Positions 19,867 to 26,648 of a stretch of 39,728 nucleotides of DNA are shown here, piece after piece. Under the pieces are notes generated by a model. It did not search any database, was not told the DNA's origin, and worked only from the letters and a program-made list of their open reading frames with translations. Position 1 is the stretch's first letter, and the number at the start of each line of letters is the position of its first letter. Position numbers and translations under genes: made by a program. The DNA comes from Haloterrigena salina JCM 13891 (GTDB taxonomy: Archaea; Halobacteriota; Halobacteria; Halobacteriales; Natrialbaceae): assembly GCF_000337495.1 (NCBI RefSeq), contig NZ_AOIS01000005.1, positions 1 through 39,728 of the forward strand. Reading direction: 5' to 3'.

Positions 19867-19884
19867 CGTTGTCGCGAGACAACG
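19867..19884. terminator. Perfect hairpin with GCGA loop
   Basis: CGTTGTC-GCGA-GACAACG forms a 7-bp perfect stem with a four-base loop of GNRA type on the plus strand. It lies downstream of the minus-strand dehydratase remnant, where a transcript end would be expected. Confidence 0.35.
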
Positions 19885-20059
19885 ACAGTTGTTATCGGGG
19901 AAGAGATAGTGAGCAGGCCATAGCGATAGATTTCGACCGCACGGAGAAGAATCGAGCCGCAAAGGCGGACACAGCTGATGCCACACCGCTCTCCACAGGG
20001 CAGTGCTCTGGCGATGCTCGGCGCGACCGGATTTGGCAGACTCCTCTCGAGCACAGCAG

Positions 20060-20661
20060 GCGGCCGTCACGGGTCCGGCGACGAGTCGGCGACCGACACC
20101 ACCGCCTCGATGAACGACTCGTAGTGCTCCTAAAACTCCACTTCGGTATACTCGCGCTCGAGGCCGGGCCGAGTTCGTCCGGATCGTCGACCTCGTCGTA
20201 GTCGAACGCCGTCCCCTCGGCGCCACCGCGGAGTTCGGCTGTTCCGGTTCGCATCGGCACGACGCCCTGCGGGTTCCACTGATAGCCGAGAATCGGGATA
20301 TCCGCCACGCCGAGGTTCCGGATCAGCGTCGTGATCTGCTCGAGCGTCTCGTCCACCCCGTCGCGGTCGAACATGATATCGCCGTACAGCGAGTACGGCA
20401 GCGACTGGATCCCGGCCAGGGAGAGGTCGGCCGCCTCGACGCGGTCTTTCGCTGCCTCGAGGTCCGCGACCGAGGGATCGCGTCGCGTCCGACCGCGAAC
20501 GTTGCGTTCGCGTCCCGGTCGTTGAACTCGTCGGGTTCCTCGTCGACGTCCGCGTGATCGACGAAGACGTCCGTCGCGCCGAGCTGGCGAATATACTGGA
20601 GTCGCGGTCTCGAAAGGGAGCGCGTGCGAACGCCGACTCTGATCGTCGTCTCGGTAGTCAT
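20060..20661 (-). pseudogene. uxuA: Decayed mannonate dehydratase (uxuA) with two frameshifts and a nonsense codon
   Basis: Read on the minus strand from ATG 20661, the frame gives VGVRTRSLSRPRLQYIRQLGATDVFVDH. It loses one base near 20474-20476 and continues in another frame through VADLEAAKDRVEAADLSL and LGVADIPILGYQWNPQGVVP with MRTGTAELRGG. It shifts again near 20145-20175 to give EYTEVEF-stop-EHYESFIEAVV, where the stop (20130-20132) replaces an expected Trp. The joined product aligns in order with UxuA (LADVRQAGAT, YNFMPVLDWTRT, FLKAIIPVAEE in E. coli). The metal-binding and catalytic C-terminal half is missing or unrecognisable, and the 3' boundary is approximate. UxuA converts D-mannonate to 2-keto-3-deoxygluconate, the substrate of the kinase encoded next door, so the gene once belonged to this pathway. 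A sequencing error cannot explain all three lesions plus the missing half. Confidence 0.8.
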
Positions 20662-20886
20662 ATGGTACATGTTGACGCAGTATGAGCTACCTGCTGACAG
20701 TGTGTCGTTCTTACGGAAACTAGTATCGAAATCATCGGGATACCCGGGCGGTTTTCGCGACGCTCACAGTCGTCGGCCCGGCCGAATCGGATCGGTTCCC
20801 CTCCGATTCACGGTGTACTCGACTCCCGTACCCCGTCGAGAATCCCCAAAGTTATGTTCGTCGCCGGGAACTCCAAATTGACCAGT

Positions 20887-21852
20887 ATGACGGATTCCAC
20901 CGATGGGACGACGACCGAGATTACGACGTTCGGTGAGACGATGCTCCGGCTGGCGCCGGAACGCGGAGAGCGACTGGAAACGGCGGAGTCGCTCGACTTC
21001 CGGACGGCGGGCGCCGAGAGCAACGTTGCGATCGCGGCGAGTCGGCTCGGCGCCGACGCGGTCTGGATCTCGAAGCTCCCGGAGACGTCGCTCGGTCGGC
21101 GCGTGACGACCGAAGTACGGTCGCACGGAGTGACGCCGGCGGTCGCCTGGAGCGACGAGGGGAGACAGGGTGCGTACTATATCGAAGAGGGCGGGGAACC
21201 GCGGGGAACGAACGTCATTTACGACCGGCACGACGCGGCGATAACGACGGCGAAACCAGACGACGTGCCGATCGACACGATCCGATCGTCGGACGTGTTC
21301 TTTACCACGGGTATCACGCCGGCGCTGTCCGAAACGCTGTACGAGACGACCGCCGAGCTCCTGGACGTCGATACCACGACCGCCTTCGACCTCAACTACC
21401 GGAGTAAGCTCTGGTCGCAATCGACGGCGCAGTCGGCCTACGAGGACCTCCTCCCGAAGGTCGACCTGCTGTTCGCCCCCGAACGCGACGCGCAGTCGAT
21501 CCTCGGCGTCGACGGGACGGGCGAAGCGATCGCCGACGAACTCCGCACGCGGTTCGACTGCGAGACGGTCGTCGTAACGCGGGGCGCGGACGGCGCGGTC
21601 GCGAGCACCGCCGAGGGAAGCGCGAGCCAAGCCGCGTTCGACACCGAGACGTTCGACCCGATCGGGACCGGCGACGCGTTCGTCGGCGCGTTCCTCTCGC
21701 GGTACGTCCGCGACGCGTCCGTTTCGGAGGCGTTGACGTGGGCGGCGGCGACGGCGGCGTTGAAACGAACGATCAAGGGCGATCTGGCTGTGATCACCGA
21801 GGACGAAGTCGAAGCGGTCATCGCCGACGACGGGGCCGGGATCGACAGATAG
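20887..21852 (+). CDS. kdgK: 2-keto-3-deoxygluconate kinase, PfkB family (321 aa)
   Basis: This is a ribokinase/PfkB sugar kinase. Seen here: FGETMLRLAPERG at the N-terminus, AGAESNVAIAASRLG (41-55), GRQGAYYIEEGGEPRG in the lid region, FDLNYRSKLW (167-176), and GTGDAFVGAF (260-269) with catalytic base D263. The FxETM-L and FDxNYRxxLW motifs are those of KDG kinases. It phosphorylates 2-keto-3-deoxygluconate or -galactonate to KDPG/KDPGal in the cytoplasm. The ATG at 20887 is preferred over one 11 codons upstream because it precedes the family N-terminus and an AAGTTATG box lies about 30 bp upstream. The KDPG aldolase gene follows 80 bp later with its own TATA box. Confidence 0.92.
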   Translation: MTDSTDGTTTEITTFGETMLRLAPERGERLETAESLDFRTAGAESNVAIAASRLGADAVWISKLPETSLGRRVTTEVRSHGVTPAVAWSDEGRQGAYYIEEGGEPRGTNVIYDRHDAAITTAKPDDVPIDTIRSSDVFFTTGITPALSETLYETTAELLDVDTTTAFDLNYRSKLWSQSTAQSAYEDLLPKVDLLFAPERDAQSILGVDGTGEAIADELRTRFDCETVVVTRGADGAVASTAEGSASQAAFDTETFDPIGTGDAFVGAFLSRYVRDASVSEALTWAAATAALKRTIKGDLAVITEDEVEAVIADDGAGIDR

Positions 21853-21902
21853 CGAGCCGGACACCGACCGGGCGCTATCAGTATAGTTCGTCATCGGTAC
21901 GA

Positions 21903-21909
21903 TTTATTA
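21903..21909 (+). promoter_or_regulatory. TATA box of the KDPG aldolase gene
   Basis: TTTATTA lies 24-30 bp before the ATG at 21933, indicating a separate, nearly leaderless transcript for the aldolase. Confidence 0.5.
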
Positions 21910-21932
21910 GGTCTCGCACACGGAGTATCGAT

Positions 21933-22571
21933 ATGAGTACTCGAAAGAGAGAGCAGATCGTTGACAGTGGCGTGATCGGGATCCTTCGCGGCGTCGACCC
22001 GGACTCGGCGATCGACGTCGCTTCTGCAGTCGTCGACGGCGGCGTCACGGCGCTCGAGGTAACCGCGGACACGGAAAACGTCGTAGAAACGATCGACACG
22101 CTCTCGAGCCGGTTCGACGACGTGCTCGTCGGTGCGGGGACCGTCTTGGACGCGGAAACGGCCCGAGCCGTGCAGTTAGCCGGTGCGGAGTTTCTGGTGA
22201 CGCCGACCGTCGACACCGACGTCATCGAGGTGAGCAATCGCTACGGGACGCCCATCGCGTCGGGCGCGTTCACGCCGACCGAGGCGCTACGAGCCTACGA
22301 GGCCGGCGCCGACTTCGTGAAGGTGTTCCCGGCAAAAACCGGCGGGCCGGAACACGTCGCGGCGATCGGCGGCCCGCTCTCGCAGATCCCGCTCGTTCCG
22401 ACCGGCGGCGTCAGTCCCTCGAACGCGGACGCGTACATCGAAGCGGGGGCCGTCGCGGTCGGCGCCGGCAGTGCGATCGTCGAGGACGAAGCCGTCGCGA
22501 CCGAAGACTACGCGAGGATCACCGAGAACGCGCGTCGAATGGTCGACACCGTCGAATCGGCGCGAGAATAA
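21933..22571 (+). CDS. kdpgA: KDPG / KDPGal aldolase, class I (212 aa)
   Basis: This has the short single-domain TIM barrel of the Eda/DgoA family. It begins GVIGILRGVDPDSA, has LEVTADT (41-47) with catalytic E42, VGAGTVLD (66-73) and FLVTPTVD. The Schiff-base lysine K130 is in DFVKVFPA, followed by the phosphate loop PTGGVSPSNADAYIEAGA. It is the same length as E. coli Eda (213). It splits 2-keto-3-deoxy-6-phosphogluconate (and probably the galacto epimer) into pyruvate and glyceraldehyde-3-phosphate. Together with the kinase gene upstream it completes the lower branch of the semi-phosphorylative Entner-Doudoroff route. The start at 21933 is supported by the TATA box and homology. Confidence 0.93.
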   Translation: MSTRKREQIVDSGVIGILRGVDPDSAIDVASAVVDGGVTALEVTADTENVVETIDTLSSRFDDVLVGAGTVLDAETARAVQLAGAEFLVTPTVDTDVIEVSNRYGTPIASGAFTPTEALRAYEAGADFVKVFPAKTGGPEHVAAIGGPLSQIPLVPTGGVSPSNADAYIEAGAVAVGAGSAIVEDEAVATEDYARITENARRMVDTVESARE

Positions 22572-22781
22572 CGCTGTACGACGCGATTGGGCCGTCGTAC
22601 TCGATCTGAAAGGAGCGGTGGTGAGGATGTCCCCTGAATCATAAGTTACCAAATACTATTACATACATACCAGATTGGAGACTGTTTCGAGGAAGGAAGG
22701 TGATCGACTTCTGGACGGGATGAGGTAGGTGCTCTACTGGTGAAGTCAACTACTCGAGGAATACCTAGCAGCACCGTTCTC

Positions 22782-22800
22782 GTTTCCGTCCAACGGAAAC
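22782..22800. repeat. Origin-box-like dyad
   Basis: GTTTCCGT-CCA-ACGGAAAC is a perfect 8-bp inverted repeat with a 3-bp spacer. Each arm contains the TTTCCGT core found in the repeats around the orc gene. Dyads of TTTCC/GGAAA are typical of haloarchaeal origin recognition boxes. Confidence 0.45.
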
Positions 22801-22954
22801 TGATCCTTCCGCTCGTTCTCTCTAGCACTTCTTACATACGCATCTCATGTAGCGTATCGTAGGGGTATAGCCGGTCACTCGTTGATAGCGTAGTGCTCGG
22901 TTCATCGGGAAGATCTATGATTTTACTAGAGAACACGCCCTTCGACAGACATAT

Positions 22955-22997
22955 TATCTAAGACCCTAATCTAAGAGTCAAATATAACTATCTGAGT
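22955..22997. repeat. Three TATCTAAGA-type elements upstream of the RNA ligase unit
   Basis: TATCTAAGA (22955-22963), AATCTAAGA (22968-22976) and TATCTGAGT (22989-22997) are direct repeats. Their reverse complement, TCTTAGATA, is the core of the iteron array in front of parA at 29.6 kb. Confidence 0.5.
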
Positions 22998-23066
22998 AAT
23001 ACAAGAGGTTCGACGACTATACTCGAGGTGACCTGCCACCGTTCAAGTCGGGAAACGGAGTTATTC

Positions 23067-23222
23067 ATGAAACTGATAGAAGAATCGTCTACCGCAATTG
23101 GAGAGAGCCGAACTATAAGCACCGACAGAGTAACAAGGAGTAGTGGAATAGATTTGTTGATGGAACTGTACGTACTGTCGGAACAGGTCGGGAATGATTC
23201 GGCAGAAACCAATAGCTCATGA
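23067..23222 (+). CDS. Small ORF overlapping the RNA ligase start (51 aa, hypothetical)
   Basis: This short frame begins MKLIEESSTAIGES and ends with a TGA that overlaps the ligase ATG in the sequence ATGA, the usual arrangement of translationally coupled genes. A GGAG sequence precedes the ATG by 6 nt. The residues near the end (IDLLMELYVLSEQVG) could form one amphipathic helix. No family is recognised, and the composition is less acidic than usual for this organism. It could be a real coupled peptide, a leader that sets ligase translation, or a chance frame. The ATG at 23067 is the one with the GGAG; an in-frame start exists at 23028. Confidence 0.35.
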   Translation: MKLIEESSTAIGESRTISTDRVTRSSGIDLLMELYVLSEQVGNDSAETNSS

Positions 23223-24055
23223 AGAGGTTTCCATCGATACCGCCGATCATCGACGTCGCTGACGGCTGCTTCGAGGACGGGCATCTCTGGCTGATAGAGA
23301 AGGTCGACGGGGCGCATTTCCGCTTCCAACTCCAGGGGTCGGGATTGATTCGATTCGGCGATCGGAATCGCGTCTACGACGATCCGGCTGCCGTTCCGGA
23401 GCCGTACCAGCACGCCGTCCGTCACGTGCGAACGAACCTCGAGCGAGAAGCGCTTCGGGACGCCGTCGACGACGTCGAAGCGCTCGTTTTCTTCGGCGAG
23501 GCGATGCACCGGCACACGATCGACTACGACTGGGAACGGACGCCGTCGTTCCTCGGCTTCGACGTCTGGTCGGCCCAGAAAGAACGGTTCTACCCGGTCG
23601 ATACCGTCGAGCGAATCTTCGATCAGCTCGGTCTCCACACGGTGAACATCTTCGAGCGCGAACGGCGGGCTCGAGACTTCGATCCCGACTCGTATTCCGT
23701 CCCCCAGTCTGCGTGGTACGACGGACCCGCCGAAGGAGTGATCGTCCGGAACAAACGGGGCCAGCGAGCGACGCTTCTGCATCCATCGTTTCGCGAGATC
23801 GAGGAGACGACGCCAGTCGACGCATCCGCGGCGGAGGTAGCCGAAACGTACGCGACGCAACGACGGTTCGAAACGCTCTCGAGCGAACTCGAAGACCGGG
23901 GCCGTCCCGTAACGTTCGACACGCTTTACGAGCGCGTCCTCGAGGATATCGGTCGCGAAGAACACAACCGGCTCTACCACGAGAGCGACCCGATCGACAT
24001 GAAGGCGTTCCGATCCGAAGTTAGTGCGCTAACGCGCCGATTCCTTGACGAGTGA
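23219..24055 (+). CDS. RNA ligase family protein, covalent nucleotidyltransferase (278 aa)
   Basis: The nucleotidyltransferase motifs of ATP-dependent ligases are in order. Motif I is EKVDG with the adenylation lysine K28; motif III is FFGEAM (91-96); motif IIIa is FLGFDVW (111-117); motif IV is EGVIVR (172-177). Motif V is at RATLLHPSF (183-191), where relatives usually have Lys next to the Ala; here it is Thr. A short helical C-terminal region follows. The small size and lack of an OB domain indicate the RNA_ligase (Rnl2-like) family rather than a replicative DNA ligase. It would join or repair RNA ends, or nicks in RNA/DNA hybrids. It sits beside the replication origin, convergent with orc1/cdc6, and its own upstream region holds partition-type repeats. 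The changed motif V leaves activity uncertain. Confidence 0.8.
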   Translation: MKRFPSIPPIIDVADGCFEDGHLWLIEKVDGAHFRFQLQGSGLIRFGDRNRVYDDPAAVPEPYQHAVRHVRTNLEREALRDAVDDVEALVFFGEAMHRHTIDYDWERTPSFLGFDVWSAQKERFYPVDTVERIFDQLGLHTVNIFERERRARDFDPDSYSVPQSAWYDGPAEGVIVRNKRGQRATLLHPSFREIEETTPVDASAAEVAETYATQRRFETLSSELEDRGRPVTFDTLYERVLEDIGREEHNRLYHESDPIDMKAFRSEVSALTRRFLDE

Positions 24056-24137
24056 CGGAATCTCCTAGAGACCCGCCTCGATACAGCGTGTGCTTGAGAA
24101 GGCCGTTTTGCTTGCTAACGGTTCCCTCACCCATACA

Positions 24138-24322
24138 CACCCCGAATTTCCGTCATCCATTCGGACCCCCCTCGTTTCCGTCGTTTCCGTACGCCCCACC
24201 CCGGATTTCCGTCGTTTCCGTCGTAGTTCGAACACACCCCGTCGCACCCCGGGTTTCCGTCGTCCATTCGGACCCCCCACGTTTCCGTCGTTTCCGTACG
24301 CCCCACCCCGGATTTCCGTCGT
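24138..24322. repeat. Duplicated origin-box array behind the orc gene (nine TTTCCGT cores)
   Basis: A unit of about 78 bp occurs twice at a 107-bp offset (24138-24215 and 24245-24322). The inner 60 bp (24156-24215 and 24263-24322) differ at one position. Each unit has four TTTCCGT cores preceded by C-rich runs such as ACCCCCC or CCCCACCCC; one more core lies between the units. All cores have the same orientation. They match the ACCCCACGTTTCCGTCGTAA boxes upstream of orc, so they are likely Orc1/Cdc6 binding sites. Confidence 0.75.
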
Positions 24323-24348
24323 ATATTCTTGTTTGATATTCTGGAAAT

Positions 24349-25581
24349 TTATTCGTCATCCCAGTTCTGCATTCGGCTATCCTCCAGAATGGTCTCGCGG
24401 ACGACCTGCGGATCCTCGATGAGCCGGTTCTGCAGATGAATTCCGCCTGCGCTCCCCTTGTTGATCTTCTCGATCTCGAGGACGCCGAGAAACGCCTGCT
24501 CTTTCAGGATGTCTCGGAACCGGCGAACCGAGAGAATATCCATATCGAGGTGTTCGCAGATGCGCTCGTACTGGTCGTACACGCGACTCGTGAGGAAGGC
24601 GTCGTCGTCGGAGTTGACGCTGAGTTCGGTCAACGCGAGCAGCGCGGCCTTCGCCTGGGTTGGCGCACCGTTGACGAGTTCCCGAAAGCGGTCCTTTTCG
24701 GCGTGTTGTTGGGCCTGCCGGACGTGTTTCTCTCGGACTATCTCGGCGCCGTCCTCGTAGGCGACCTCGCCGGCGTGGCGCAGAATATCGATGGCCTTCC
24801 GCGCGTCGCCGTGTTCCTGGGCGGCGAACGCGGCGGACAGCGGAATCACATCGTCGGACAGAACCCCGTCCTGAAACGCGTCCGCACGATTGAGCATGAT
24901 CTCGCGGAGCTGGTTCGCGTCGTAGGGTTTGAAGAACAGTTCCTTGTGCTGGAAGCTGCTCTTGACGCGTTCGTTCGTATTATCGACGTACTGGATCTTG
25001 TTGCTGATCGCGATGACGCCGATACTACAGTCGATCTTCCCCGCTTCCTCGGCCCGCGAGAGTTTCATGAGGAGACTGTCGTCGTTCATCAGATCGATCT
25101 CGTCGAGGATGATGATCGCGGAGTCGAACTGCGCGTCGAGCGTTTTCCAGAGCAGTTTGTAGTATTTCGACGTGCTGAGACCGGTATGCGGGACGGTGAT
25201 CTCGGTAACGGATTCGTCGTTTAACTTCGCGGCGAGAGAAGAGATCGCCTGCGTTTCCGTATTATCTTCAGCGCAGTCGATATACGCCGTTCCGATCGTG
25301 ACACCCTCCTGAGCCGCACTTTGTGCGCGTTGACAGACGTGCCTCGAGACCAACGACTTTCCCGTTCCCGTCTTCCCGTAGATCATCACGTTTTCCGGGG
25401 AGTACCCGTGAACTGCGCCGTTCAGACGTTTCGCTAGCTTCGAGATCTCCTCATCGCGCCCGACGATTCGATCGGCTTCGGGAACGTGACCGATTTTCAA
25501 GAGATCCTTGTTCGAGAAGATCCGATGCCCTGATTCGAAGAGCGGATCGTCGACGGAATCGGACGAGGAGTCGGGTGTCAT
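24349..25581 (-). CDS. orc1/cdc6: Orc1/Cdc6 replication initiator (410 aa)
   Basis: This is an AAA+ origin-binding ATPase. The Walker A loop is GKTGTGKS (69-76) within MIYGKTGTGKSLVSRH; Walker B is IIILDEID (156-163). Sensor 1 lies near VIAISNK and sensor 2 near GDARKAIDILRHAGE. A C-terminal winged-helix DNA-binding domain follows (about 310-400, LSVRRFRDILKEQAFLGVLE). The length is typical for haloarchaeal Orc proteins. It should bind the ORB-like repeats on either side and start replication of this replicon. TTTTATAC (25611-25618, minus sense) lies 30 bp before the start, and an ORB-like box begins only 15 bp beyond it, so self-repression is plausible. Confidence 0.95.
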   Translation of the reverse strand: MTPDSSSDSVDDPLFESGHRIFSNKDLLKIGHVPEADRIVGRDEEISKLAKRLNGAVHGYSPENVMIYGKTGTGKSLVSRHVCQRAQSAAQEGVTIGTAYIDCAEDNTETQAISSLAAKLNDESVTEITVPHTGLSTSKYYKLLWKTLDAQFDSAIIILDEIDLMNDDSLLMKLSRAEEAGKIDCSIGVIAISNKIQYVDNTNERVKSSFQHKELFFKPYDANQLREIMLNRADAFQDGVLSDDVIPLSAAFAAQEHGDARKAIDILRHAGEVAYEDGAEIVREKHVRQAQQHAEKDRFRELVNGAPTQAKAALLALTELSVNSDDDAFLTSRVYDQYERICEHLDMDILSVRRFRDILKEQAFLGVLEIEKINKGSAGGIHLQNRLIEDPQVVRETILEDSRMQNWDDE

Positions 25582-25610
25582 TCGATAGGAAACGATGTGA
25601 GCGGTAGGAG

Positions 25611-25618
25611 TATAAAAC
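25611..25618 (-). promoter_or_regulatory. TATA box of orc1/cdc6
   Basis: GTTTTATA (minus sense) is 30-37 bp before the ATG at 25581. The nearest ORB-like box begins at 25633, within the region where a bound initiator would block the promoter. Confidence 0.6.
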
Positions 25619-25632
25619 TAGTGGGGAGGCCC

Positions 25633-25652
25633 ACCCCACGTTTCCGTCGTAA
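25633..25652 (+). repeat. ORB-like box 1
   Basis: ACCCCACGTTTCCGTCGTAA, identical to box 2 and adjacent to the orc promoter. Confidence 0.8.
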
Positions 25653-25715
25653 TTCTACTGAATACCTGGCTTAGAGAGTTTGGAAAGAGGGAATAAGACA
25701 GTTGATAGTATAACC

Positions 25716-25740
25716 GTATTTCCGACGTAGATCGGAATAC
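25716..25740. repeat. Near-perfect dyad inside the origin
   Basis: GTATTTCCGA and TCGGAATAC face each other across a 5-6 bp spacer, with one extra T in the left arm. It carries a TTTCC core but lacks the C-rich extension of the main boxes. Confidence 0.4.
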
Positions 25741-25795
25741 CGCCGATAACGGGACGGTAGAGACGATAGAGAGAGAAGAGGACGCTCACCCCCAC

Positions 25796-25815
25796 ACCCC
25801 ACGTTTCCGTCGTAA
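25796..25815 (+). repeat. ORB-like box 2
   Basis: ACCCCACGTTTCCGTCGTAA, preceded by CACCCCCAC. It is the left border of the putative unwinding element. Confidence 0.8.
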
Positions 25816-26109
25816 CTCGATGAGAGGGAGTGGTGTGGAGTTGAAGCGATCGTTCGGAGGGAGATTTTTACGGATTACTCGCTAGATACCGGTGTTATCC
25901 ACCAAAGACAGCTACGGAAAGGAGAAGTTAGCCAACCTCTATTTCGACCGACGAAACGAAGAACTACCGTTTCGTCAATAAACGAAGTTAGCTTAGTGGA
26001 CTATAGTCAATCTAACTACTTCAATCTAGGTATTGGAAGCAGCTGCCGCCATTCAAGAACCGGTAACATGATCCGTTATCTGCACACCCCTGCCTCCGTT
26101 CGTGGAGAA

Positions 26110-26126
26110 ACGACGGAAACGTGGGG
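26110..26126 (-). repeat. ORB-like box 3 (inverted)
   Basis: ACGACGGAAACGTGGGG is the exact reverse complement of the box core. It is followed by a longer G-run (GGTGGGGG). It is the right border of the putative unwinding element. Confidence 0.8.
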
Positions 26127-26174
26127 GGTGGGGGTTCACCTCTGTTCTCAGCACCCCTTCGGTTCCCTCTCGAT

Positions 26175-26197
26175 ACGTCGGAAACGTGGGGTGGGTG
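26175..26197 (-). repeat. ORB-like box 4 (inverted, one change)
   Basis: ACGTCGGAAACGTGGGG followed by TGGGTG. Compared with box 3 it has TCGG for ACGG in the outer arm. Confidence 0.75.
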
Positions 26198-26648
26198 TCT
26201 CCTCCCATCTAGCTCTCCTTTCCGAGTCGCCTTCCCAATACGAGCATACTCAGTAGTCTCGACGTCAGCTGATTTTCGAGTCGATGAGTTCCATCGCAGT
26301 AGCGAACTCACTTCCGGGAATACTCCCGTTGCTGACCAGGAGATCAGAGACGATTACTGCCGCTCGAGGACAGTCAGTCCGCCTTCCCGACACTCGAGGC
26401 CTCCCCAACACTCGAGGCCAAGAATATTTCCCCGTGGGTGGTTGCTGTTCTGGTCGCGAGTCGTACGGAAGAGCGTCACTTGAATCGGTCATGCTCGTAC
26501 CGAAGTGACGACGTCTTCGACCTTGATCCGAGCTATTCGGTTCCCAGTCTGCTTAAGAGCCAGATGAGAACTACTGAAACGAACGCCACCGACGACGCGT
26601 CCGAATCGCATCGATACCGACTTCCTTCCGACCGGCGAGTGATCGGGT
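26198..26648. other. Intergenic region between origin and the PEP-mutase-family gene
   Basis: About 450 bp without a convincing gene. An 18-bp tandem duplication (CACTCGAGGCC core) occurs at 26384-26419. CTTAAGAG near 26550 could be a TATA element, but that leaves a leader of about 70 nt before the gene at 26649. Confidence 0.4.

Larger units (their letters stand above)
19192..20059. other. Long gene-free stretch downstream of GH115
   Basis: About 870 bp without a credible gene. The small frames at 19331-19637 lack any domain-like pattern. It contains copy 2 of the palindromic motif (19391-19407), a very AT-rich block (about 19740-19866) and a perfect hairpin (19867-19884). The part nearest 20060 may be the unrecognisable tail of the decayed dehydratase gene. 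Confidence 0.45.
22572..23066. other. AT-rich intergenic region between the sugar locus and the replicon core
   Basis: About 495 bp, clearly richer in A and T than the sugar genes before it, with no convincing gene. It contains a perfect TTTCCGT-type dyad (22782-22800) and three TATCTAAGA-like elements (22955-22997), both related to repeats elsewhere in the replicon core. It therefore looks like the edge of the replication/partition module. Confidence 0.5.
25582..26197. other. Replication origin with inverted ORB-like pairs flanking an AT-rich unwinding region
   Basis: Two direct ORB-like boxes (25633-25652 and 25796-25815) share the identical 20-mer ACCCCACGTTTCCGTCGTAA. Two boxes in the opposite orientation lie at 26110-26126 and 26175-26197 (GGAAACGTGGGG core). 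Between the inner pair, 25816-26109 is comparatively AT-rich and gene-free, as expected of a duplex-unwinding element. Inverted boxes around an AT-rich stretch next to an orc1/cdc6 gene is the standard haloarchaeal origin layout. A further dyad (25716-25740) sits between the two direct boxes. Confidence 0.85.

Noticed and set aside
22988-23980. 330-codon minus-strand frame across the RNA ligase gene
   Set aside because: It mirrors the ligase frame, has no recognisable motif, and the ligase motifs are intact on the plus strand.
24138-24322. Possible CRISPR array
   Set aside because: Cores are only about 7-10 bp, spacing is irregular (9-40 bp), 'spacers' are themselves repeated, and the same element flanks the orc gene elsewhere; origin boxes explain it.
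26265-26508. Two 75-codon ORFs between the origin and the PEP-mutase-family gene
   Set aside because: Opposite, overlapping frames with no recognisable features; part of their length is an 18-bp tandem duplication.
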